Source: Anaerolineae bacterium (lineage in GTDB: Bacteria; Chloroflexota; Anaerolineae; Aggregatilineales; Phototrophicaceae). Taken from it: a stretch of DNA of 64,000 bases. The stretch lies in contig JAFLCG010000016.1 in NCBI GenBank assembly GCA_017303635.1, positions 1 through 64,000 on the forward strand. The letters run 5' to 3'. Below, piece by piece: positions 40,001-46,713 of this stretch (position 1 is its first letter; every line of letters begins with the position of its first letter). The notes under the pieces were generated by a model. The model did not search any database. It saw nothing but the letters and a program-made list of their open reading frames with translations, and had not been told where the DNA came from. A program made the translations under genes and the position numbers.

Positions 40001-40577
40001 CCGTGGCCGCCTGTTCCCAGGCCGCATAGCCACCGCCGTCCAGCGGGCGCAGGTCAACACCGATGCTGTCTTTGAGGGCAGCGCGGACGGCCCGTTCATC
40101 GACTTCGCGGAACAACTCGACGCTGGGGTCGGCTGTTGCCACCAGATCCACCAGCAGCGAGTCCAGCGTGTCATCCAGCAGTTGAGCAGCCTGGATTTCA
40201 TCCAGCACTTCAAACTGTGGATCAATCCCGGCTTCGGCGGCGTTCGACCGCAGGATATCGGTACACAGGCCGTGAATGGTGTCGATGCGGGCGCTTTCGA
40301 TGCTCGCCAGACGCGCCGCCCAACTTTCGCGCAGGTGAGTATCGGTCGCGGCCTGATAGCGGTCTTCCAGTTCGCGTCGCACCCGGTCACGCATTTCCTG
40401 CGCCGCCTTGCGCGTGAAGGTGATAGCGACCAGCGCGTTCAGCGGCCATTCCGGGTGGGCATCCAGCAGTGCCAGATAGCGGTTGACCAGCGTGTAGGTC
40501 TTGCCGGAACCGGCCCCCGCCACCACGATCAGGTTGCGGTCATGGGTGTGGATGGCTCGCTGCTGCGCGTCGGTCAT
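37068..40577 (-). CDS. addA: AddA-like UvrD-family helicase-nuclease
   Basis: The 1169 residues combine a superfamily 1 helicase and a C-terminal RecB-family nuclease. K26 is the Walker A lysine in VVAGAGSGKT; motif Ia FTRKAAQEMR, motif II LLVDEFQDTN, motif III VGDPKQSIYQFRGADV, motif V LMTVHASKGLEFPLVVL and motif VI LLYVAATRAQDYLLI are present. The nuclease motif is VLDVLFQ...WNVLDYKTS. Works with AddB on double-strand ends to start recombinational repair. An in-frame CTCTG-type repeat sits at 38624-38678 (EDFTAEAQSGRAAEVLVELHG). Start at 40577 by ATGA overlap with addB. A longer open frame would add 21 unneeded residues. Confidence 0.92.
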   Translation of the reverse strand: MTDAQQRAIHTHDRNLIVVAGAGSGKTYTLVNRYLALLDAHPEWPLNALVAITFTRKAAQEMRDRVRRELEDRYQAATDTHLRESWAARLASIESARIDTIHGLCTDILRSNAAEAGIDPQFEVLDEIQAAQLLDDTLDSLLVDLVATADPSVELFREVDERAVRAALKDSIGVDLRPLDGGGYAAWEQAATVKLDALVQGETFQAAYSYRDDTPLDEGDDKLQAVCKAITPALDFIRHSDQFEMRCATLKALPGLINLKGGSAKYWGSKEAVDTIKEALKGLRESVEEWLKAIGDPVLERRAAELLPLWHRLIERAQEAFRNAKDEAGVLDFNDLERLTRDLLESYPAVRERYRNVAFKHLLVDEFQDTNADQWAIIRGLIDLEVPGSLFVVGDPKQSIYQFRGADVSVFGEVRGQILAAGGESLDLARSFRTHGPLVNAFNHLFGAVLVKDPASLTPDYEIELGTPMDAARPEPPSLAPPVELLLLDKSGLDDSDERSADVRRWEADVLARRIQALVTEEARPVYDRAAGTNRPMRYGDVALLFQSTSNLTLYEDAFKAHGLPYLTVAGRGYFDRQEVHDVLNLLTALHNPANELALASALRSPLFNLSDESLLRLRLMRDAARKRVPLWEALQREDFTAEAQSGRAAEVLVELHGMAGRVTIAELLRTALDRTGFLATLTALPDGARLRGNVEKLLDRARTSGQVTLGAFEAYLRDLSASEAREGEAAVEAGDTITLMTVHASKGLEFPLVVLVDSGWQRGNRGGGAVMHDQREGLACKVYDSEAEKLVATSAYVHIQRLNDSRQQAERKRLLYVAATRAQDYLLISGTINYNEKESAWKRAGWLDLLWEPLGLDHIELRAGEPLQEQQNWGTLLAMILNTPTDSIDESQASSSLWDDPRIERGERLPGAVKIPPLLQPVRISRQQIARHLTATQIADAGAAAYDHHHGERFRRDVLRAAPLRIDRVTEQGERVAGRIIGEMVHRVLKFDHIPDSDAALNPILQSYAWELGVVEPGKQQYAMQEARKLLRQSRASIIHQQLTHAARIYREIPFVYRAEQRIIHGVLDVLFQSPDGTWNVLDYKTSYVEDYGTHPDALDQHARRYHLQVGVYAAAVQEQLDGIVPDVYIHYIRYGQTVRIPGDQWRAALTTLENSIGGLLNESDWIA
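38624..38678 (-). repeat. In-frame CTCTG-type repeat in addA
   Basis: On the plus strand CTCTGCTGCTCTGCCGCTC, then TGCGCCTCTGCAGTGAAATC. Read on the coding strand it encodes DFTAEAQSGRAAEV, the same peptide style as the addB tract. Intergenic relatives lie at 2909-2957 and 52313-52530. Confidence 0.65.
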
Positions 40578-43500
40578 GCTTTCCCTCGCTTCATCACCCG
40601 CACCCGGCAGAAGCGCGTGTACTCGCAATAGTGGGAACATGCCCCATGCACCGACTTATTCGGCTCGGCGGCGAAGTCTCCAGCACGAGCCAGATCAATC
40701 TGGCGAGCGAGATGCTGGCGGGCATCATCCAATGCCGCCCGGTCTAAATCCTTCTCCCATTCGAAGACACCGCTGACCTTCTGATTGCTGATATGCCAGA
40801 AGTAGCCCCCCGCCAGTTGGGTCGGGCTGTCAGCCGAGTCGTCCTGTTCCAGCACATCGCCTGCCGCCAGCAGATACAGCATCATCTGGTAATTACGCCC
40901 GCGCTGCATTTCTTCAGTCTTGATAGGGGTGCTGCCGCTTTTGTAATCGGTCAGGATGATCCGGTTGCCCTGCCGGTCTATCCGGTCGATATAACCAGTC
41001 ACCCGCAGCGGTTCGCTCTCGGCGGTCAGTCGAAGGGATGCGTCGTCGCCGAAGGGCTGTTCCAGCCGATAAGGTGTGCGTGGCTCATCACCGAAGGGCT
41101 TGATAGAGGGAGCTTTTTCGCTGAAGTCCAGCCGGACAATCGCTTCCAGCTTCCGCAGCAGGGTATCCTTTTCCTGTTCCCAGATAGTCGATGCCCGGAA
41201 GCCGAGTTTGGCTGGAGCCTGCTGCATCTCGACCGCCGCCACTTCACGCAGGGTTTGAATGGCCTGTTCCTGATTCTCTGGCAGGATCGGAAGACCAAGC
41301 ATCGCCTGATAAGTGTTTTCCAGAATGGCATGGATGAGCGTGCCGCGCCGGGCCGCATCCAGACCGTCTTCAGGCTGTTCGAGCGCGTCCAATTTGAGCA
41401 GGCGCTTACTGAAGAATCGGAAGCCGCATTGACCGAGGTCGTTGAATTGGCTGGCGCTCCAGACGCGTCCGCTGCCCAGTTGGGCTGCGACCGCCGCGAT
41501 GAGGTCGGCAGATCGTAGACGACCACTGTAGTGGTCATGCGGAGCGCGGCTCATCCGGCGGCGTTCGATTTGCTGCCCTCGCCGCACGTTTTCCCATACT
41601 GCATCTCTGCGCTCAATCAAGAAATTGTAGAGTCCGCTGATCTCTGAAAAAGCGACCTGTCTTCCTTGCTTCTCTGCCCCTTTGCCTCTTTGCGTTAAAT
41701 CTCCCTCTGTCCCTCTGCCCCTCTGCTCCTCTGCGGTAAATTCCTCCGCCAGGGCCAGCACCGCCTCGGCATCATGAGCCACATCGCTGACGGGCACCAC
41801 TACACCCGGTCGCAAGCGATAGGACTCAATCTGGGTATCGGAGTCGCTGTAGAGGATTCGGACTGCTCGCCACAGGCTGCTCTCCGGCCAGGGGACGCCA
41901 TTTTGCAGCGTAGGCCGGGAGAGGGTCAGGGTCTCCCGCGCCTGGCTGATGAGTCCATAAAACAGGCCGTCGTCAGCGCTGCGCTCGGCGCTGGTTTCCA
42001 GCCGTAGATCGTGCTCGCGGAAGGCGCTGCGTTCGCTGTCCAGATACACCAGGTTTTCCGGCGTGGGCGCCGGGAAGATGCCTTCGCTCAGGCCGGGAAT
42101 GAGGAGGTGCTGGTGGGGTAGGCCACGAGCATCGCTCACCGTCGTGACCAGCACCTTGCCAGCGCGCTTGGGCGCGCGGTCGACGGCTGCCACCTGGACA
42201 GCGCGCGCCAAGTCGGCGCGAAAGTCCTGCCAATGGACTTGTGCCGTCTGGTTGAGCGCGAGTGCTTCAAGGAGGTTCTGGGCGGCCAACAAACCCTTCA
42301 TCACCCGCTTGACTTGATTGATCGCGGCCAGATCGCGATCTACCAGCGCCGCTTTCTGACCTTCCCGCGCCCTGCTGAGTAAGCCAAGGCTGCGGGTTCC
42401 TGCTTGGTTCCCTTTGCGTTTTTGCGGTTCACGTTCTTCTTCCGGGTCGGGTTGGGGGTCATCGCCGATCAGGGATTCGATCCAGCGCAGATACGCCACC
42501 AGATGAGCGGAGTCTGGCGGCGTCACCAGGTCGAAGAACTGCCGCAGATGATTGCTGAGCGCAGCCGCCTGTTCGGGCTCAAGCCGTAGGACATGCTGCT
42601 CTGCATCGGGGTCTTCAGGTTCGCGTCCGGCCCGGTCAATCGCGCTCAGCCATTCATCACGTCCGCTGATGACCAACTGTGTCTGGGCAATCGCTTCTAA
42701 CAGATCGACTGCCGCGCTATCCAACCCCTCGATCTTCAAATAAGGTGAGCGCAGCGCATCCAGCACGTCGCGGCGTCGGAAGCCGGTTGTGGAGAGGCTC
42801 AACACATGTAGCAGGGCAATGATGGCCGGGTTCTCCGCCAGTCCATCACCCGTGTGCAGTGCGACTGGCAAGCCATAACGTCGGGCGGCTTCGGCCAGAT
42901 GCACGCCGTAGCGGCTCATATTGCGCACGGCGATCAGGATGTCATCCGGCGCAGCCCCGCCTAGCAGCAGTCGCTTGACCTGCCGCATCACCGCCGCTGA
43001 CTCTTGGACTGGATCCGGTGCCTCCAGAAACCGAATACGATCATCCGAGGGAACGAGATCCGCAGTCAGGAAAAGTGATTGATTGAGATGCCGCAGCGCC
43101 GCGTGGCGGCTGCCCTGGTTGACTTTCAACCAGCGGGTGATGTAGGGTGTACCTTCCTGAATGAAGGCTTGCATGAGCTGCTGCCGGGCTTCTTCAAAGC
43201 GCCGTCCAACGGTCGATTCGCGCCCCGGTGCACTGGGCATCGGGATGACTGCCTCGGCAGCACGTCCACTGAGCAGGGCGATCAGGCGAGCTTGCAAAGG
43301 GCTGACCTGGTCAAAGCCATCCACCAGCAGCAGACTGACATCAGTGGCGATGTCGGTATTCTCGTTCACTGCCTTTAGCGCCAGCCAGCCTTCACCATCC
43401 CGATCTACCAGATCATGCTGAATCAACGTGGCCTGATAGGTTTCATAGATCAGTGCCAGATCCTGATCTTTCGTGGTTTGTGCTGCTGCCCGGAACTGTT

Positions 43501-43918
43501 CCGGGGTGATCAGATTCTGTTTGAGTTCATCAATGAAGTCCGCCACGATGTGGGCGAAGCCGGGCTTCTCCGCGATACGGTCATATAGCCGGAGTTGATG
43601 GCGATCCCGCAACTGATGCAGCAGTTCCCGTAGCAAGCGTAAACGGGCCGAGCGGTCGATTTCGCGCTGTGGAATTCCGGCGCGATCCAGCAGATGTTTA
43701 TATAGGCTGTAGAAAGTGAAGAACTCGATATTGAAGTAGACACGTCGAGCCGGGTCATGCTGGATGAGGCGCTCGCGGAAAGCATCTTCCTGACGGGCAT
43801 TCGGCAGCACGACCCAAACGCGGGCGAAGGGTTCTGACCGGATGACCGCTGCCAGTCGATCCAGCACATGACCCGTTTTGCCCGCGCCGACCGGCGCGAT
43901 CAGCAGTTCAGCAGGCAC
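40574..43918 (-). CDS. addB: AddB-like helicase-nuclease subunit with iron-sulfur cysteines
   Basis: The 1114 residues begin with a Walker A-like VGAGKTGHVLDRL, carry an inactivated SF1 helicase-like scaffold (VSLLLVDGFDQVSPLQARLI) and end in a PD-(D/E)xK nuclease (RIILTDYKSGSTP). Four cysteines, C831 (LGQCGFRFF) and C1094, C1098, C1104 (ACSHYCEYTRFC), match the split cluster that binds 4Fe-4S in AddB and related nucleases, although the second group is C-x3-C-x5-C rather than the usual C-x2-C. Operon addB-addA-membrane protein. Two tandem copies of the CTCTG-type repeat are inserted in frame near residues 725-750 (EEFTAEEQRGRGTEGDLTQRG). The upstream NERD gene ends three bases from this start. 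Confidence 0.9.
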   Translation of the reverse strand: MPAELLIAPVGAGKTGHVLDRLAAVIRSEPFARVWVVLPNARQEDAFRERLIQHDPARRVYFNIEFFTFYSLYKHLLDRAGIPQREIDRSARLRLLRELLHQLRDRHQLRLYDRIAEKPGFAHIVADFIDELKQNLITPEQFRAAAQTTKDQDLALIYETYQATLIQHDLVDRDGEGWLALKAVNENTDIATDVSLLLVDGFDQVSPLQARLIALLSGRAAEAVIPMPSAPGRESTVGRRFEEARQQLMQAFIQEGTPYITRWLKVNQGSRHAALRHLNQSLFLTADLVPSDDRIRFLEAPDPVQESAAVMRQVKRLLLGGAAPDDILIAVRNMSRYGVHLAEAARRYGLPVALHTGDGLAENPAIIALLHVLSLSTTGFRRRDVLDALRSPYLKIEGLDSAAVDLLEAIAQTQLVISGRDEWLSAIDRAGREPEDPDAEQHVLRLEPEQAAALSNHLRQFFDLVTPPDSAHLVAYLRWIESLIGDDPQPDPEEEREPQKRKGNQAGTRSLGLLSRAREGQKAALVDRDLAAINQVKRVMKGLLAAQNLLEALALNQTAQVHWQDFRADLARAVQVAAVDRAPKRAGKVLVTTVSDARGLPHQHLLIPGLSEGIFPAPTPENLVYLDSERSAFREHDLRLETSAERSADDGLFYGLISQARETLTLSRPTLQNGVPWPESSLWRAVRILYSDSDTQIESYRLRPGVVVPVSDVAHDAEAVLALAEEFTAEEQRGRGTEGDLTQRGKGAEKQGRQVAFSEISGLYNFLIERRDAVWENVRRGQQIERRRMSRAPHDHYSGRLRSADLIAAVAAQLGSGRVWSASQFNDLGQCGFRFFSKRLLKLDALEQPEDGLDAARRGTLIHAILENTYQAMLGLPILPENQEQAIQTLREVAAVEMQQAPAKLGFRASTIWEQEKDTLLRKLEAIVRLDFSEKAPSIKPFGDEPRTPYRLEQPFGDDASLRLTAESEPLRVTGYIDRIDRQGNRIILTDYKSGSTPIKTEEMQRGRNYQMMLYLLAAGDVLEQDDSADSPTQLAGGYFWHISNQKVSGVFEWEKDLDRAALDDARQHLARQIDLARAGDFAAEPNKSVHGACSHYCEYTRFCRVRVMKRGKA
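41668..41748 (-). repeat. Two tandem in-frame CTCTG-type repeats in addB
   Basis: Plus-strand reading: TCTCTGCCCCTTTGCCTC, TTTGCGTTAAATC, then CCCTCTGTCCCTCTGCCCC, TCTGCTCCTCTGCGGTAAATTC. Each unit ends in GCG[GT]TAAAT. The encoded peptide F-T-A-E-E-Q-R-G-R-G-T-E-G is hydrophilic and has no equivalent in the helicase fold. Confidence 0.7.
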
Positions 43919-43921
43919 GGC

Positions 43922-44665
43922 CTAGCTGAGCAGCAGCCGGCGGATGGTCGTCACCGTCGGCTGGGATACGCGGTCAAGGCGCGACAGATAGTTGTTTTCC
44001 AGATTATTCATGATGTCCCGCAGCAGGGTCACGGGCACCACCGGGTCACGCGGGATGAGGGCGGCTTGGTCGCTGGTGAAGACCACCACGCCGTATACGG
44101 GGACTTCAGCCATGCCGCGCTTCGCCAGATATTTGCGGAAGGCATTCACATCAATCACTGCTTCTTCGGTGAAGCTGCGGTTGACGGGCTCCCAGGTGTT
44201 ATCCGGTCGCTGCTTGAGCCAGCGTGCGGCCTCGTTTCCGTAGGTGCCATCCAGGTCGGTGATGCGGAAGACCAGCACGCCGGGCGGGCCGATCAGGACC
44301 GCGTCGATATACCCCAGCCCGGACTGGTTGATATTGCGGATGAACGAATAGCGGCCATCCAGCGTGGGAATTTGCGAGAGAAACTCACCGGTCCTGATCG
44401 CCGGTGGATTGTCTTTGGGCTGGGCCTGCCCATAGATCGCCAAGCCGACCCCGGCCAGCGCCAGGATGATGCCCAGCACGACCAGTGCCGCCGCGATTAG
44501 CCGATAAATCGGGTAGATGGCGCTGCCTTGCCCGACGAAGGGAATGGTCAGCAGCAGGAAGCCGACGATGGCGATGAAGCTGCCTACCGCCAGCAGGATA
44601 AAACCAGTTTGCAGGAACCCGGCAGCACGCCGGTTGAGGACACGGGTGGGTTTGGTCGTTTCCAT
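43922..44665 (-). CDS. Membrane-anchored NERD-domain (nuclease-related) protein
   Basis: The protein of 247 residues has two transmembrane helices (about 15-43 and 50-72, both Ile/Leu/Val/Gly-rich) followed by a cytoplasmic NERD-like domain: GYIDAVLIGPPGVLVFRITD, RWLKQRP, VPVYGVVVFTSDQAAL and a predicted helical end. NERD is a restriction-endonuclease-fold family of uncertain activity; the classical E-x-K core appears as D-A-V-L-I-G then V-F-R-I rather than E-x-K, so activity is doubtful. Three bases after the response regulator and three before addB, hence probably in one transcript. Confidence 0.8.
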   Translation of the reverse strand: METTKPTRVLNRRAAGFLQTGFILLAVGSFIAIVGFLLLTIPFVGQGSAIYPIYRLIAAALVVLGIILALAGVGLAIYGQAQPKDNPPAIRTGEFLSQIPTLDGRYSFIRNINQSGLGYIDAVLIGPPGVLVFRITDLDGTYGNEAARWLKQRPDNTWEPVNRSFTEEAVIDVNAFRKYLAKRGMAEVPVYGVVVFTSDQAALIPRDPVVPVTLLRDIMNNLENNYLSRLDRVSQPTVTTIRRLLLS

Positions 44666-44668
44666 GAG

Positions 44669-45124
44669 CTAACCCAGTGGAGGGGGGGGCGGTAGAACGG
44701 GTCGATTGGACTGGGCGGCGCGGCGCGTTTCGACCACACCTTCCAGCAGTTTCTGCAATTCATTGAAGCGCGGCAGCGGCTTGTACAGCAGCGAATCGGC
44801 ACCAGCGTGCTTCATGATGGTTGCCTCATCCTCGGCTGAAAGCCGGTACGCCGTACTGAGCACAATGGCGAGGTGCTTCAGCTTTTCACTTTTCCGCAGC
44901 CGTGCACCGACATCCGGCCCACTGACATCACCGGGCAGGCGAATATCCAGCAAGGCCAGTTCGGGGAGTTCCCCTTTGTAGGTCCCTTTATCGACATCCT
45001 CGATCCAGGCGATGGCTTCTTCACCATCGACAAAGGCCACGCCTTCGACACCCCACATCTCAAACATGGCGAGGAGGACTTCGTAAATATCCGGCTCGTC
45101 TTCGACCACCATCCACGTTGACAC
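44669..45124 (-). CDS. Single-domain response regulator
   Basis: The 151-residue protein is one receiver domain with a Pro-rich tail. Acidic pair in MVVEDEPD, phosphoacceptor Asp in LALLDIRLPGDVSG, switch Thr/Ser in VLSTAYRL, and Lys in LLYKPLPR are all present. The GTG at 45124 is preceded by GGAGG at seven bases; the ATG at M16 of the longer frame has no such signal. Divergent from a histidine kinase (45284), its likely partner. The absence of an output domain suggests it acts through protein contacts. Confidence 0.88.
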   Translation of the reverse strand: MSTWMVVEDEPDIYEVLLAMFEMWGVEGVAFVDGEEAIAWIEDVDKGTYKGELPELALLDIRLPGDVSGPDVGARLRKSEKLKHLAIVLSTAYRLSAEDEATIMKHAGADSLLYKPLPRFNELQKLLEGVVETRRAAQSNRPVLPPPPPLG

Positions 45125-45283
45125 AGTGCAGCCTCCGGTCTGGCCGGGTGATGACAATACAACCTGTCCTTAACTATAAACATACCACAAGAATTGAGCA
45201 AACTATTCCCGGCGCGGATTGAGGATTCGGCTATAATGCAGGTAAGGCGCAACCAAGCGCATCGCCATGGGAGCCAGATTTGC

Positions 45284-46501
45284 ATGACCAATCCCGATGA
45301 GTTGAAGACCACCTTGCAGCGGGTGAATACCTTAGGCGCGGCGACCGAGCAGCTCTTCAGCCGCCTGTATACCGGCCTGCGACGCCGGAACGCTGCCCAG
45401 AAACAGTTGGAGCGCGGGCCAGACCCGGAAAATGCCAGCGTCCTGCAATTGCAGATTGCCCAGCAGGGCGAGGAAATCGAACGGCTGAACGCGGCGCTGG
45501 ATGCCATCGGCGAAGGCATCGTCATGCAGAACCTCGATGGCCGCATCGTCCACATGAACAAAGCTGCCAAAGACCTGATCGGCGGGCGCAAGGCATTCTG
45601 GAACAGTGAACTGGGCGGACTGTTCAACGCCTATAAAGACATCGTCAGCGCGGATTCCGAGCTGATGCCGCTGGGCGAGCCGACCCGAGTCCAGGTGAAT
45701 GACAAGGTGCTGGGGGCGCAGGTGGCGGCCTTAGCGAACAGCAGCGGGCAGCGCATCGGCACCTTGATCATCCTGCGGGATGCGCTGGCGGAGCAGTTGA
45801 AAGACCAGTTCGTGACGGCGATTTCACACGAACTGCGGACGCCGATGGCGGTCATCAAGGGCATGAGCGATGTCGTCATGGCGCAGCCAGCGGATAAACC
45901 ACCGAACCGGCGATTCCTGGAAACGTTGAGCCGCAACGTCGATATTCTGGACCGGATGATCGTCGAGCTGCTGGATATTTCCGAGATGAGCGCCAGTGCT
46001 TTTGCCATCCGCAGGGCACCGGTCGACCTGGCACCACTGCTGGCCGGGGTGACGCGGGGCATGGAGCCGGAGGTCAAGAAGGCCGGGCTGGATATGGCGA
46101 TCTGGGCGCGGGATACGCAGCATCTGACGGTGCAGGGCGATGAGCAGCGGCTGCGTTGGGCCTTGGGGCATCTGCTGCAAAACGCGGTGCGCTATACCGA
46201 AGCCGGTGGACACATCATCCTGACGGCCTGCCTGAGCGATGCAGAACACGTCACCATTCAAGTGATTGATACCGGCGTGGGCATCGGCGAACGGGATTTA
46301 CCGAACATTTTTGACCGCTTCTACCGAGGTGAACCACGCACAGCCAGCGGCAAACTGCTCGATCCACGGGGTTTGGGGCAGGGGTTATTCGTCGCCAAGA
46401 CCGTGACCGAGGCGCATGGCGGCTGGTTGAACGTGCATAGTCAGCCGGGGCAGGGCAGCGTCTTCACCATGACCTTGCCGGTGGATGTGGGAGTCGGATG
46501 A
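45284..46501 (+). CDS. PAS-containing histidine kinase
   Basis: A 405-residue soluble kinase. A short coiled coil (about 50-72) leads into a PAS-like domain (MQNLDGRIVHMNKAAKDLIGG, ending TLIILRD), then HisKA with H182 in TAISHELRTPMAVIKGMSD, and HATPase (LLQNAVRYT, DTGVGIG, GLGQGLFVAKTVTEAHGG). No membrane segment. TATAAT lies at 45232-45237. Start at 45284 has GGGAG ten bases upstream; an upstream frame extends it by 30 residues without family resemblance. Divergent from the single-domain response regulator. It is paralogous to the kinase at 50101. Confidence 0.9.
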   Translation: MTNPDELKTTLQRVNTLGAATEQLFSRLYTGLRRRNAAQKQLERGPDPENASVLQLQIAQQGEEIERLNAALDAIGEGIVMQNLDGRIVHMNKAAKDLIGGRKAFWNSELGGLFNAYKDIVSADSELMPLGEPTRVQVNDKVLGAQVAALANSSGQRIGTLIILRDALAEQLKDQFVTAISHELRTPMAVIKGMSDVVMAQPADKPPNRRFLETLSRNVDILDRMIVELLDISEMSASAFAIRRAPVDLAPLLAGVTRGMEPEVKKAGLDMAIWARDTQHLTVQGDEQRLRWALGHLLQNAVRYTEAGGHIILTACLSDAEHVTIQVIDTGVGIGERDLPNIFDRFYRGEPRTASGKLLDPRGLGQGLFVAKTVTEAHGGWLNVHSQPGQGSVFTMTLPVDVGVG

Positions 46502-46540
46502 AGTTCACAGTGGGCAGTTCACAGTCACAGTGAAGAAGTC
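46500..46540 (-). repeat. Dispersed element, copy 2 (CACTGTGACTGTGAACTGCC type)
   Basis: Reverse complement of the element at 2663-2704, almost identical. It directly follows the kinase stop codon. Confidence 0.65.
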
Positions 46541-46564
46541 CGGGGCGGATGTGTTACGGGAACA

Positions 46565-46594
46565 TTACCTGTTTTGCAGGAAAATAACAGGTAA
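46565..46594. promoter_or_regulatory. 30-nt palindromic element, copy B
   Basis: TTACCTGTT, TTGCAGGAAAAT, AACAGGTAA, followed by TAATTACGTAATATTAC. It lies 120 bases before the DUF4062/NACHT/FGE start. See copy A at 29949-29978. Confidence 0.6.
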
Positions 46595-46713
46595 TAATTA
46601 CGTAATATTACAATTGATCTCCACATAGAACCCCCACAAACGCGGGTGGCAGAGATGACGCCTATTCGGCAGACTGGAGGCTAACGTCACTGTCCCCAGC
46701 CTGAGGTGCTTCT

